The position numbers were made by a program, and so were the translations under genes. Of a stretch of 64,000 nucleotides of DNA, positions 42,747 through 54,105 are shown in pieces. A model generated the notes under the pieces. The model was not told the origin of the DNA, made no database searches, and was given only the letters and a program-made list of their open reading frames with translations. The stretch's first letter is position 1; each line of letters begins with the position of its first letter. The DNA comes from Blepharisma japonicum (Eukaryota; Ciliophora; Heterotrichea; Heterotrichida; Blepharismidae): assembly GCA_949751835.1 (NCBI GenBank), contig CATKHK010000005.1:1-64000 (forward strand). The letters are read 5' to 3'.

Positions 42747-43874
42747 ATGATTTACATCTGCAAAGGGTTTGCAAATTGCTGCAATTATTGCTGTAGATGC
42801 TGCAACAGTTGCATAGATGGCTGCTGCAAATGCCTCGATTGCAAAGCTTGCAAATGCTGCACGGTTGCTTTTGCCCCTTGTGTATTCCTAAACTTTTTCC
42901 TCATGTTTCTGCCTTTTATTGTATGCTGGGTCATTGCTTTTACATTTTGGAGCAACGACTGTGACAACCCTCTTGAAATTTTCTTATTGATCCAAGGAAT
43001 TTTATTTTTGGCAAATTTTTTGATCTGCATCTATCTTATGATGAAATATAAAAATCAAAAGGAAAAAGAAAACTCAGAAAATGACGACGTTTGGAAGAAA
43101 ACTGTCCATTTAATGTGCTATGACTTTATTTTGTGTCTATATTTTTTGGTTTTTGCCTTTGAAATTGCATGAAACATTGTAGGGCATAATTGGGTTGCTG
43201 GCCAGGACTGCTCTGAATCAAGTCTTCCTGCAATGACAATTGTGGCTCTTATTCTGATGTGGGTGTTTATAGGGCTTGGAGTTTTTATGTTTATGTGCAC
43301 AATTTTAACACTTGCATGTGAAGAAGGAAGCTGTGGCTATTTAAAATGTTGTAGCGATTTATGCTATATTTGCTGTTGTTGTTGCTTGTTCCAGAAACAA
43401 AGGGAAGAGCATATTAAAAAGTCAATAACTATTAGAGAAGCTAGAGAAGATGAGGGTAAGAACAATAGTAATAGTCAACCTAAATTTATTGGAAGCGCAA
43501 TAGGGCTATTGAGGATGGTTGGGATAAATGCCCATTGAAAAAATAGACAATATAATGATCAAGTTAATCAGAGAGGCGAAAATACTCAAAGTCAGCAGCA
43601 AATGCAAGGAAACTCCTTTATATCACAACCAGTATATGGAATTCCTCAGAATCAAGGAATAGACGCAACGAATTATATTAATACAACTAATCAAGTAGTA
43701 GTTTCTGGTGAAAATTACCAACCCCAACCCCAGTATCAAGCACCTCAACCATACCCATACGTTGCAATGGGAATGCCCAATCAGCAGCCTAATGAAGTTT
43801 CCCACCAAGAAGAGCTAAATCCTCCAAAAGAAGGAATATTTACAAAAATCAAGAAAAAGCTTAGACTTAATTAA
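42747..43874 (+). CDS. cysteine-rich four-helix membrane protein
   Basis: 375 aa from ATG 42747 to TAA 43872-43874, with TGA-Trp at 43170-43172 and 43536-43538. The N-terminal 40 residues hold about 15 cysteines in CC and CxxC groups (NCCNYCCRCCNSC, GCCKCLDCKACKCC). Four membrane helices follow (~44-68, 76-102, 124-146, 163-190), then a second Cys cluster (KCCSDLCYICCCCC) and a cytosolic Gln/Pro-rich tail. The dense juxtamembrane cysteines would suit multiple palmitoylation or metal binding; the four-helix plan is reminiscent of tetraspan proteins, but I recognise no family signature (no tetraspanin CCG in an extracellular loop). Low-complexity composition limits inference. Confidence 0.75.
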
Positions 43875-44162
43875 TGTAATACATTCAATAATATGGTTTA
43901 AAATAGGCATTAGTTAGCAATTCATCAAATTCTCTAATTCTATTTTTATTTTGTTTAAATAAATTGTAAAAATTACTCATAAACTGATCACTCTTAATAT
44001 ATAGATACTTATATGATATAATCTATATTCATTTAATATTAAAAATATAATGATAAAAACAAGATAAAAATGAAAATATTTAATTTAAGCTATCAATGCA
44101 TCTCTTAAAATCTAAGATTTTAATAAAATTTAAAAATTAATATAAATTCCAATAAATTCAAT

Positions 44163-44867
44163 ATGGGTACATATAAAAAGCTTGATGGAGGACTCTCTGA
44201 TCACATAGCCCAAGTCAACGATTTCCAAAGCCACATAAAAAAACTAAAAAATTTATCAAACCAGCTAAGTGCCTCAAACAACAGCCCAGAAATCCGATCT
44301 GCAATATTAAAAGAAAGAGAAGGGACAATGCAGCTTTCCAAAGAAATCATGTCATCCCTCCGCCAGTTTTCTCCATCAAGAAATGAGAAGCTTCAATACG
44401 ATAAACTTGTAAAAGAATTCGAAGCTTTGCTTACTCAGTTTAACCAAGTCTGCCAAACTGTTATCAAAAAGGAAAATGATATATCAAAATTACCTCAAGA
44501 TCAAAAACAAGCTACGCCAGAAATCCAAGACGAAGTCCCACAAGGCTTAAAACAGCTTGGAGATATCAGCGACATCGTCCAATTAGACAGAAGAAACCAA
44601 ATAGCTACAATAGAAAGCGACATGACTGAAATCCACGCTATGTTCAAAGAAGTCGCAGAAATGGTCGGCGACCAAGGTAAAATGCTTGACGAAACTGATA
44701 GGAATATGGACGTCACCGTCAAAGAAACCACAAAAGCTGTCAAAGAGCTCGAACAAGGCTCAAAATATCAAGTGAGTGCTCGGAAAAAGCTCTATTGTAT
44801 TTTGATTATGGCGATAGTTTTAATTCTTTTCCTGGCAGCTGTCGCTTTAGGGTATATATATTTCTAG
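44163..44867 (+). CDS. Qa-SNARE, endosomal syntaxin type
   Basis: 234 aa from ATG 44163 to TAG 44865-44867. It has an N-terminal helical Habc-type region (~10-110), a SNARE motif at ~148-205 (IESDMTEIHAMFKEVAEMVG) with the zero-layer glutamine Q171 in VGDQGKM, and a C-terminal membrane anchor (~212-233). The sequence between (YQVSARKKLYC) is the usual SRKK-type juxtamembrane stretch. The pattern matches syntaxin 7/12/13-like Qa-SNAREs of the endolysosomal system. No TGA. TAG as stop is well supported because the protein ends right after its tail anchor. Confidence 0.9.
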   Translation: MGTYKKLDGGLSDHIAQVNDFQSHIKKLKNLSNQLSASNNSPEIRSAILKEREGTMQLSKEIMSSLRQFSPSRNEKLQYDKLVKEFEALLTQFNQVCQTVIKKENDISKLPQDQKQATPEIQDEVPQGLKQLGDISDIVQLDRRNQIATIESDMTEIHAMFKEVAEMVGDQGKMLDETDRNMDVTVKETTKAVKELEQGSKYQVSARKKLYCILIMAIVLILFLAAVALGYIYF

Positions 44868-44886
44868 ACCATTATTAAAATATTTT

Positions 44887-46398
44887 TTATGAGAATGAAA
44901 TGTTAGGCTTAATTTGGTTTCTCACACAGAAATTGCCTGCTTTGTAATGAGAAGTCTGGTTTAAAGTGTCTATAATGGAATCAAGAGAAAAACCATCATT
45001 TATATGGTCAAAACTTACGAAATACTCTTGATTCGCCACCATAATTACCTCCACATCTCCAAATGCTGCCATTTCTTTAGCAACTTGTGCAGCTGTAGCC
45101 TTAATATTACTGGCCAATTTCAGTACATTGTCCATAAAAACGTTCACATCTTCCTCTTCTAAATACTCAAAATCGATAAAAGTAGCTTTATGCTGAAATA
45201 GGCAAATTTTATTTTTCGCTTCTCTGACGATTTCCCACATTTCTCGTCTAGTATTTTTTGCAAGGTATTTTGAGTAAAATAAAAAGATTACACCAGTCAT
45301 ATAAGCATCATAGCCTGCTTCATGTTCTTTTCCTTCGCCTAAATAATCAATAAAGCTATCATCAAAATTTACCTTTATGAGGTCTTTTAGCTGTTTTCTT
45401 TCATAGCAGTAGCGGTATAAGCTTTCCAGCTTGGTTTTACTAATAAATTTTTCTCTGCTGAAAAAATGCCGCATAAAGTATTTAGTATCATAAATTTCTG
45501 GGAATAAATGGAAAATATCGCTTTTAAATTGCAGAAAAGTGTCAGGCAGAGGGCCTATGAAGTGGTTATAGAGATAAGCGATATCAAAATAAGGGTTGTG
45601 CATGATAAGTGGAACTTTCTTGTGTAAAATTGCTGCAAAAACTTGAGTGACTCCTAAAAAGTTCATGATTTTCACATTTTTTGAATCTGCTTCTTCTTGC
45701 TCAGCTACAGGTGGGCAGTATACGGCCTGCCTTGATTTTTGTTTTTTTACAGAAACCCAAATTTGTGCATTTTTCGTATTTGTCGAAAACTCAAGCCCCC
45801 TAAAATTATTTACAACCCCGAGCGGCCCATAAAACATTTTTTTCACATACTCGTTGGGCATATTTAAGTTCAGTTCTTTATCATTCCCATTAATAAACCC
45901 AATAATATGCTGTGTATACCCTTGCATCATTTCCCTATGTTCATCACTAATACTTTTGCTTTCTCTATTTTTCCCTCCCCAATCTTCATAATTTTCTATA
46001 TCAATTTCATTCATCCTGCAGCACGTAATTCCTTCTTTAAACAGTAAATTCATATCAAAACCATTTTCTACCAAAAATCTCATGCTGTCAACAGACACAT
46101 TTAAATTCCTGCTATCAGAATAAGGTACTGTATAAATAGTAAAAGGTCTCGCAATGTATCTTTGTGTTTCTTCACTATAATGAAAAGTACAAATCCCTAA
46201 TTGGCACATTCAGAACTCATTAGTAATAGCTTTCATTTTCCTATATCGCTCTTCTAAGGTGTCATATTTGTGGAATCCTGTGTCATGGTTCAAATAAAGC
46301 CCTGTGAATTCTAAATCCAGTGCTATCACCTCAGCTTTTTTGATAGAGTCTAATATGAGTCAGAGGTTATCCTCATAGTTGGTTTTCGTAATTTTCAT
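44887..46398 (-). CDS. PARN: PARN-like poly(A) 3'-exoribonuclease
   Basis: 503 aa from ATG at 46398 to TAA at 44887-44889, with two TGA-Trp in the first 70 residues (DNLWLIL, EFWMCQ). The DEDDh exonuclease signature is complete: D28 and E30 in VIALDLEFTGL, the third acid in HNPYFDIAYLY, and HEAGYD with the general base His and last Asp (motif HEAGYDAYMTG, as in PARN HEAAYDAYITG). Between the first and second motifs lies a long insert, as in PARN, and a short region follows at the C-terminus. PARN trims poly(A) tails of mRNA and of maturing snoRNA, scaRNA and telomerase RNA. CAF1 is excluded by the insert and the order of motifs. Confidence 0.9.
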
Positions 46399-46406
46399 TA
46401 TATTAA

Positions 46407-46994
46407 TTAATTAAGTCCATGCAAAGCTCCAACAGCAATTTCTAGACCTAGCCGTGGCTCGGATTCAGGGTAGCCTGTTTTTAATGTAACCATTCTGACT
46501 GTCTTTGTAGAGGAGGAATAGATCTGGAGATGGACTTCAGGCTTCTGTGAGGCATAAGCTTCAAGTGTGTCTATATCTTGCATGTCAAAGTCTATGCTGC
46601 CTAAAATATAGTCTTCCAGTGGGATTATTCCTGCAAGCTTGGCAGGCTGGCTGTCTATCACTTTTGTGACATGAAGGATTTTTGAGCGTGATTGTTGGAT
46701 GTCTTCATATCGTAGGGTGATGCCGAGGGCTCCTTCACCTTTTCATTGTTTAGGGATAACTATTACTTCTCGGGTATTGTCTGTAGCTAAATTGTAAACT
46801 GATAAGGTAACTTCACAATCTACATTAAGTTTGATTATATCTTGGAATGGGATTTCAGACTCCCTCAAATCAGTGCCGTTAACTGATTCAATAAAATCAA
46901 GAAATGGCTGCAACTTTGCCTCATGAGCTGGAGAACCTTCAAACACTTCAATTACTCTATAGCCGCATTGCGATTTTGTCTCAGAAGATCCCAT
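46407..46994 (-). CDS. GRASP-type Golgi stacking protein, minimal form
   Basis: 195 aa from ATG at 46994 to TAA at 46407-46409, with one TGA-Trp at 46740-46742 (PKQWKGEGALGITLRY). Gly2 in MGSSETKS fits N-myristoylation as in GRASP55/65. Two PDZ-like GRASP domains follow: GYRVIEVFEGSPAHEAKLQP and PFLDFIESVNG, then LHVTKVIDSQPAKLAGIIP with DYILGS. The Trp-Gly-x-Gly-x-LG joint between domains is conserved in the family. The Ser/Pro-rich regulatory tail of animal proteins is absent, as in many protists. It tethers Golgi membranes or acts in unconventional secretion. Only 8 bp separate its stop from the PARN start. Confidence 0.88.
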
Positions 46995-47114
46995 AATTAT
47001 TAATAAATGGCAAAATTCAGGCTTTTTGCCACTTTCCGGTATTCTTTAATAATCCTACAAAACCTTGGTATTTTCTTTTAAAAGTAATTAATATAATCTT
47101 GAAAAAAGAACAAG

Positions 47115-48353
47115 ATGTCTGAGCAAAGAATCCAGAAAGCTTTGACCTTTTTGAAGAACCCAAAAATAGCTTCAATGACCCATGAGAAAAAAATTGAATT
47201 TTTAAGAACAAAACTGCCACCTCAAGAGATGGAAGAAGTTCTAAGAAGATATAAAGAAGGTGATGATTTTTCTCAATTTTTTGACCAAAACTCACAAAGT
47301 AATGTCCCAGTACCGCAAAATCCTCCTCAAATGCCTCAGCAGCTTCCTCCAACTGTGCTTCAGCCTCAGTCAGTCCCAAATGCTTCATCTAAATGAAGTT
47401 TTGGCTGGCTTGGAGTTGTTGCTTCTGCGATAATCGGAGCAATTGGAAGTGCAATGTTCCTAAACGCACAGCCAAAAGATAAAGTCAGACGGAGAAGGAA
47501 CCAGCCACGTCCTGCTGATAGCGCCAGTAATAGTTCTGATTTGGATTCACAAAGAGAGTCTGCTAGTAATGAATTGGTTTCACAAAGATCTCAAGGGGAA
47601 AGCCAGCTTCTCGAAAGATTAATAACACAGCAAGCAGAAGCTTTTGAAGGCTTAAGCAAGCAGATTGCTTCTTTACAGTTTGCTATTGAGACTTTAAAAA
47701 GAGATCAAGCACAATTGATGACACAACAAAGTTCTCAGCCCCAAAATAGCCCAGAAATCAGTGAGCCAGTCCCAGCAATAAAATTCAAAACTAAGGAAGA
47801 AATTAATGAAATTTTCCAAGAGTTTTTGATAAATACCACAAGTGTCGACCAAAAAGCGACAGCGTTAAAGAATATGAGAATGTGGTTTCAGAACATGGTA
47901 AATAATCCAAGCGACCAAAACAAAAATAAAATTAACACCACAAATATGCAATATAAAAATTCAATAGCTGGAAATAAAGTAGCAGCAACATTGTTAGAAA
48001 CTGCAGGGCTGACACTAAAAGGGAACATCTGAGAGTTTAATCCTCTTTATGTAGAACCGCTAAGAAATCTGCTAGATTTAGTCTCAGATGAAATTTCAAG
48101 GATACCTCCTCTGCCTCCTCCGAAATTTAATTCGTCTCAGCCGTGGTTACCTCAAAAGCAGGAATCTGCAAAATTAGAAGAAAATAAAGCTAAAGAAGAG
48201 CAAGAAAAAAAGAGCTTAGAAAAAAAAGATGATAATGAGAAGAAAGAAGCTGATAAAATAGAAGAAATCAAAAGAGAAGACACAAATAGTATTTCAGTTG
48301 AGGAAGTCAAAGAAAGTGAGCAAATAGATCAAGTTGAAATTCAAAATGCGTAA
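47115..48353 (+). CDS. PEX14: PEX14 peroxisomal docking protein
   Basis: 412 aa from ATG 47115 to TAA 48351-48353, one frame across two TGA-Trp (47394-47396, 48030-48032). The N-terminal domain (about residues 4-50: RIQKALTFLKNPKIASMTHE, then FLRTKLPPQEMEEVLRRY) is the PEX14 fold that binds PEX5 WxxxF motifs. A Pro/Gln linker, a membrane segment (~96-117, WLGVVASAIIGAIGSAMFL), a coiled coil (~155-200) and an acidic Lys/Glu tail follow, all in the PEX14 order. It docks the cargo receptor PEX5 at the peroxisome membrane during matrix-protein import. Identification rests on domain order and the N-domain. Confidence 0.88.
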
Positions 48354-48402
48354 TCTTATTCATAATAATGCTTAGATTAATTCCAGGAATTCAATTTGAT
48401 AA

Positions 48403-48997
<595 letters not shown>

Positions 48998-49017
48998 ATT
49001 ATAACTGATTAAATCTT

Positions 49018-49337
49018 TTTTAAAGTTTAAATTAAATTTTATTATTAATAAAATCTGGAGAATTGCTAAAAGTCTATCGGAACTTAAAATAATTGCAGGA
49101 CTAGAGTCGGATCATTTTAAACGAGTAGACTTTATTACAAAAGTTAATTTAAAAATTATTGATGAAAAATTAAAAAAGAAGAAAGGAAATATAATCAAAG
49201 AATATGAAGAAGAACTAATTGAAGCAGGAATATTAGAAAGTGATATTGAAGAATGGAAAAATATAAAGAGATTCAAACTAAGACAGCCTCCTAGAAGGCA
49301 TCGTAATTTAAGTAAGATCGGATTAATTATGATTTAA
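49018..49337 (+). pseudogene. ORF remnant of unknown origin
   Basis: An open plus-strand frame of about 105 codons ending in TAA but with no ATG near its start; the first Met is close to the end. It reads as protein: KSLSELKIIAGLESDHFKRV, a Lys/Glu helix, then ILESDIEEWKNIKRFKLRQP and PRRHRNLSK. Probably the 3' end of a gene whose 5' part was lost when the repeats on either side formed. Family not recognised; I cannot exclude a spliced gene with an upstream exon. Confidence 0.4.
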
Positions 49338-49364
49338 TTATTGAAAAGCATTAAACCTATATTA

Positions 49365-49565
49365 CTCTTGAAAATTGTCGCATGCTGCCTTGTATAAGGA
49401 TTATTTAGCAAAGCTACATAAACTTCGGCCATATCACAAATATTGCAATCTAAAATAAACTTTTTATTTTTTAATAACTACCTATAAAAATAACCACACA
49501 TTTGTCGAGAGGTATCATTCTCTTTTTTCAAATTATAAGCTTATATCTTTAACTTTGGATTTAGA
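49365..49565 (-). pseudogene. decayed copy of the Ubl domain
   Basis: Alignment by eye to 48420-48650 (C-terminal Ubl part of the fusion gene): both start near ctcttgaaaatt.tc and keep the same order of words (tataa..gg.ttatttag, ttttattttttaataa..., ccatcaagagg / tttgtcgagagg). Many substitutions and small indels disrupt the frame. It ends near 49556 in a short stretch matching the start of the 542-aa membrane-protein gene (tttagacatttatttata). Confidence 0.7.
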
Positions 49566-49569
49566 CATT

Positions 49570-50100
49570 TATTTATATTTTTTTAATTTAAAATTTTATT
49601 TATCCAATTTGCAAATAGGTAAATGGTGAAATTAATTCGCAGCTCTATATAGAAAATTACAAGTTCATATTCTTCTTTGATATTTGAGGTATATTTTATT
49701 ATTTTCTTTTTTATCAGCAATTTCTTAGCCTGCTATCAATATCATTCCTTTAATATTTTAGATATTGAGGCCTAATATCTTTGCTCTAAGCCAATTTATG
49801 TAGGCACATGAAATTTTTAGAATAAAATTTTTCTTCATCACTCGCGTACATCCCTGCATCAACTGGTTTATACGAGGCGGGTTAAGCCATAACTTGTATT
49901 TGGACAGCTTGATTAGCTTATCGTCAGGATCGAACTGATTTCTTAAATTTTCATGAGCTTTTTAAAAAAATCAATTTGGCTCATCTCAAAAATCCTGAAG
50001 AAGGCTGAGAAATATTCATAAAGTTTTTTTGGCATCTTCTTGTAGCTTCTCATGATTTGACTGCATAATATTAGGCTTTACGTAAGTCTTTTTTGCCAGT
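49570..50100 (-). pseudogene. decayed 3' fragment of the EF-hand gene, copy 1
   Basis: Corresponds to 54085-54655, the last ~180 codons and 3' end of the EF-hand gene. Shared landmarks include gcgtacatccctgcatcaact and catgatttgactg.ataatattaggct. Deletions and frame breaks are plentiful, so it is not functional. Similarity stops at the same place as in the second fragment (near the codons for HVQPNIIQ), showing both arose from one truncated ancestor. Confidence 0.8.
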
Positions 50101-50155
50101 CAATGCTTTTTACAGATATTTGCAAATTACAACTTATTAATTTTATATACAAGCT
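50101..50155 (-). pseudogene. relic of the ubiquitin gene 5' end, copy 1
   Basis: Bases gccagtcaatgctttttaca and the following gatatttgcaaattacaact match the ubiquitin start region (ccagtcaatgtttttacgaa, tatttgcatattataact) with several changes. It sits exactly between the EF-hand fragment and the membrane-protein gene, and the second unit has the same piece at 52372-52425. Confidence 0.65.
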
Positions 50156-50160
50156 TTCAA

Positions 50161-51789
50161 TTAAATTTTATTTTTAAAATACATTTGTGTCATAGCCAAA
50201 AGACTGCTAAGTAATATGGTAGCAATCTTAGCAATCAAAATTGAGTCAAGTCTCATTCCCATTATTTTAACCGGCCTTAATAATTCATCCTGTTCAATTT
50301 TTTGAACCACAAATTGAAGCAACTTAACAGATCCCTTACAGTCATTTTTAGGATCCTTATAGTCATTATTTTTCATTATATGCCCTATAATATTTAACAC
50401 TAAATCTCTATGGACGCTAAATGCCTGATTCAGCGCAATGCCTGAAAAAATCATATAAATGATTAGAATCAAGCAAATAACAGTCAAAAATAATAAAGAA
50501 ATTAATGCGCCATTAGAGCCTCCTCCCAACACTCCATAGCTCTGTAGTAAAAACAGCGCAATCATAACAAAAGTTAATGGAAACACCAATGAGGAATAAG
50601 CAAATATTCTATACGTATATTTTCTCCCAAAATCTAAAAAAACAACTCTTAAAGTATATCAAGCCTCTATAGTCCTTATATCATACATATCGACATTTGG
50701 AATACTATGTTCATATACAGAAGTGCCTTTAATATCAAGGTCACTGATCAATGCAGTACACTCATCAATTAAAGTTTTTTTCCTTTTAAAATCCACCATA
50801 CCAACATATAAAAACATAAGAAACCTCCAACCTTCTCAAACAGTTTCTATTGTGTTTAAGATTGCGATAACTGTTAAAAGAGTATTCATATCTCCAGAAA
50901 AATTCCCATAAATCCAATATTTTGTAATAAAAGGCAAACTTGCATATATTATAGCACATAATAAAATTAATCTGCCTTCTTTGCTAATATGAGCCCTTAA
51001 GTCAGCTTTTTGTATCAGTTCCCTAGCGAAAACTATAAAAGGGTAGCATTGATTTCCATCATCATGGAAAATATTTTCATGGTTAATTTCAATACCTAGT
51101 TTGGCTTTCAAGTCTGTTAATGTTTTATGGACTGCATCTTCTAAAGGGGCTTCAAAAAGAAAACAAAGCTCAGAAGCGTTCTTGCCAATTCTTCTTAAAC
51201 TCATATTAAGCTCGATATCAAGAATTTCTTCAGGAATGTGAAGCCATGAAAGTACGATAAACTCAGAACGCATTTCTTTAACATTAACTACACCTTTATG
51301 TAAATGTTTTCATTTTTTTTCTGTGTAGTATCCATACTTGATTGATATCAGCGAAGTCTTTAGAGAAATTATAGTTAAACTTGAAACAACGAGCCCAATC
51401 CATTGATAAGCTAACTCTGGATAGCAAATACAGAAAATGATAGTCATTGTTGTACATGAAAATGTGACAAATTCAATTACATAATACATCCTTCTTGGAA
51501 AGCCCATATTTCTACAAAGATTATAGCCAAAGAACTTGTAAAGAATAGGTAAGCTAAGAGGACCAAGCAAAATATGTATAAGATGTATAGATAAAGCAAT
51601 TGCAAACTGATTTCAATGGTAGCTAAATTCATATTGTGTATCTTCATCATGAGTTTTTGATTTCCTAAGCAGCGTAAGCCCACTTGAGTTCTTATTATCA
51701 TAAAGTTGACTACCTCGAGAAGAGAGCCAAAAAGTCTCAGACTCAGGCTCTTTAGGACTCGGATAAATCTGAGCTCGACTATTAGACAT
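50161..51789 (-). CDS. multi-pass membrane protein of unknown family, copy 1
   Basis: 542 aa from ATG at 51789 to TAA at 50161-50163, one frame across four TGA-Trp (FSYHWNQF, KKWKHL, TVWEGW, EAWYTL). It has a cytosolic-looking N-terminus (SPKEPESETFW) and about seven or eight hydrophobic helices: ~62-85, 103-125, 128-152, 273-296, 303-325, 402-420, 429-452 and 516-538. A long soluble loop lies between the third and fourth helix (SLRRIGKNASELCFLFEAPL), and another before the sixth. No transporter or receptor signature is recognised; a ciliate-specific channel or receptor is conceivable. The copy at 52446-54074 has equal length, so both are intact. Confidence 0.82.
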
Positions 51790-51804
51790 TTATTTATATT
51801 TTTT

Positions 51805-52371
51805 TAAACTTAAAATTTTATTTATTCAATTTGTAGGTGGGCAAACGGTGAATTTAATTTTCACCTCTATATAGAAAATTACAAGTTCATATTCTTCTTT
51901 GATATTTGATCGTCTGACTATTTTATTATTTACTATATATTTAGCATCAATTTCTTGGATTTTTGATAACCTGCTATCAATATTATTCCTTACATTTTTT
52001 AGATATTGCAGCCTAATATTTTTACTTCGAGCTGATTTCTGCCTATTTTCTAAACTTGTATTTAAAGGCTCGAATATTTTAGCAGAAACATTTCTTAATC
52101 ACTTGCGTACATCCCTGCATCAACTGATAATGCAAAAATGTCTTTATGAGATGGGTTAGAAACATACCTTGGATTTGAAGAAGAAAAAATCTTGATTAGC
52201 TTATCGTCAGGCCGAACTGATATCTTAAATTTTCATGAGCTTTTGAAAAATCAGTTTGGCTCATCTGAGCTTTCAAAAATCCTGACAAAGGCTGAGTAAT
52301 ATTCATAAACTTTAGGGCGTCTTCTGGAAGCCCCTCATGATTTGACTGTATAATATCAGGCTGTACGTAGA
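51805..52371 (-). pseudogene. decayed 3' fragment of the EF-hand gene, copy 2
   Basis: Same extent as 49570-50100 and also matching 54085-54655 (landmark gcgtacatccctgcatcaact). It has its own set of deletions and frame breaks. It directly follows (in DNA order) the start of membrane-protein copy 1, just as the intact EF-hand gene follows copy 2. Confidence 0.8.
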
Positions 52372-52430
52372 GTTATTTAATTACCAATTTATTTTTTGCA
52401 AATGCTTGCATAATATAACTTATTAATTTT
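52372..52430 (-). pseudogene. relic of the ubiquitin gene 5' end, copy 2
   Basis: A weakly conserved match to the ubiquitin start region (agagttatt..., then tttgcaaatgcttgcataat, then ataactta). More decayed than the piece at 50101-50155, but in the equivalent position of the repeat unit. Confidence 0.5.
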
Positions 52431-52445
52431 ATATACAATCTTTCA

Positions 52446-54074
52446 TTAAATTTTATCTTTAAAATACATTTGTGTCATAGCCAAAAGACTGCTAAGTAAT
52501 ATAGTGGCAATCTTCGCAAGCAAAATTGAGTCAAGTTTTATTCCCATTATTTTAACTGGCCTTAATAATTCATCCTGTTCTATTTTTTGAACCACAAATT
52601 GAAGTAACTTAACAGATGCCTTACAGTCACTTTTAGGGTCTTTATAGTCATTATTTTTCATTATATGCCCTATAATATTTAGCACTAAATCTCTATGCAC
52701 ACTAAATGCCTGATTCAGTGCAATGCCTGAAAAAATCATATAAATGATAAGAATCAAGCAAATAACAGTCAAAAATAATAACGAAATTAATGCACCATTA
52801 GAGCCTCCTCCCAACACTCCATAGCTCTGTAGTAAAAATAGCGCAATCATAACAAAAGTTAACGGAAATACCAATGAAGAATAAGCAAATATTCTATACG
52901 TATATTTTCTACCGATATCTAAAAAAACAACTCTTAAAGTATATCAAGCCTCTATAGTCCTTATATCATACATATCGACATTTGGAATACTATGTTCATA
53001 TACAGAAGTGCCTTTAATATCAAGGTCACTGATCAATGCAGTACACTCATCAATTAAAGTTTTTTTCCTTTTAAAATCCACCATACCAACATAAATAAAC
53101 ATAAGAAACCTCCAACCTTCTCAAACAGTTTCTATTGTGTTTAAGATTGCAATAGCAATTAAAAGAGCATTCATATCTCCAGAAAAATTCCCATAAATCC
53201 AATATTTTGTAATAAAAGGCAAACTCGCATAGATTATAGCACATAATAAAATTAATTTACCTTCTTTTCAAATATGTGCCCTTAAGTCAGCTTTTTGTAT
53301 CAGTTCCCTAGCGAAAATTATAAAAGAGTAGCATTGGTTTCCATCTTCATGGGAATTATTTTCATGGTTAATTTCAATGCCAAGCTTGGCTTTTAGGTCT
53401 GTTAGTGTTTTATGGCATGAGTCTTCTAAAGGAGCTTCAAAAAGAAAACAAAGCTCAGAAGCGTTCTTGCCAATTCTTCTTAAGCTCATATCAAGTTCAG
53501 CATCAAGAATTTCTTCAGGAATGTGAAGCCATGAAAGTATGAGAAATTCAGCACGGATGTCTTTAATATTTAATACACCTTTATTTATAAGTTTTCATTT
53601 TTTTTCTGTGTAATATCCATACTTAAGTGAAATTAACGCAGTTTTAAGGAAAACTATAGTTAAACTTGAAACAACGAGCCCAATCCATTGATAAGCTAAC
53701 TCTTGATAGCAAATACAGAAAATGACTGTCATTGATGTACATGTAAATGTGACAAATTCAATTAAATAGGTTGCTGTTCTTGCAAAGGACATATTTACAC
53801 AAAGATTAGAACCAAAAACCTTATGAAGTATAGGCAAACAAAGAGGACCAAGCAAAATATGTATAAGATGTATAGATAAAGCAATTACAAACTGATTTCA
53901 ATGGTAGCTAAATTCATATTGTGCATCTTCATCATGAGTTTTTAATTTCCTAAGCAAAGTAAGCCCACTTGAGTTTTTATTATCTAAAACTTGGCTACCT
54001 CTAGAAGAGAGCCAAAAAGTCTCCGACTCAGGCTCTTTAGGACTTGGGAAAATCCGAGCTCGACTACTAGACAT
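52446..54074 (-). CDS. multi-pass membrane protein of unknown family, copy 2
   Basis: 542 aa from ATG at 54074 to TAA at 52446-52448, one frame across five TGA-Trp; one of these (RAHIWKEG) replaces Ser of copy 1. Same predicted helices as copy 1. The C-terminal third is nearly identical (last 142 residues differ at about six positions), while the region around the second helix has diverged more (RTATYLIEFVTFTCTSMTVI against RRMYYVIEFVTFSCTTMTII). Uneven divergence suggests gene conversion at the C-terminal side or selection on the first half. Confidence 0.82.
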
Positions 54075-54105
54075 TTATAATTTTTAAACTTAAAATTTTA
54101 TTTAT

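Noticed and set aside
44865-44867. TAG as glutamine (listed Blepharisma code table)
   Set aside because: Several proteins end naturally at TAG (tail anchor of the Qa-SNARE, kinase receiver domain, Myb protein), and reading on gives only short AT-rich tails.
49570-50100. A separate EF-hand gene in the left duplication unit
   Set aside because: It matches only the 3' end of the intact gene at 54106-56523, has no EF-hand loop left and no open frame.
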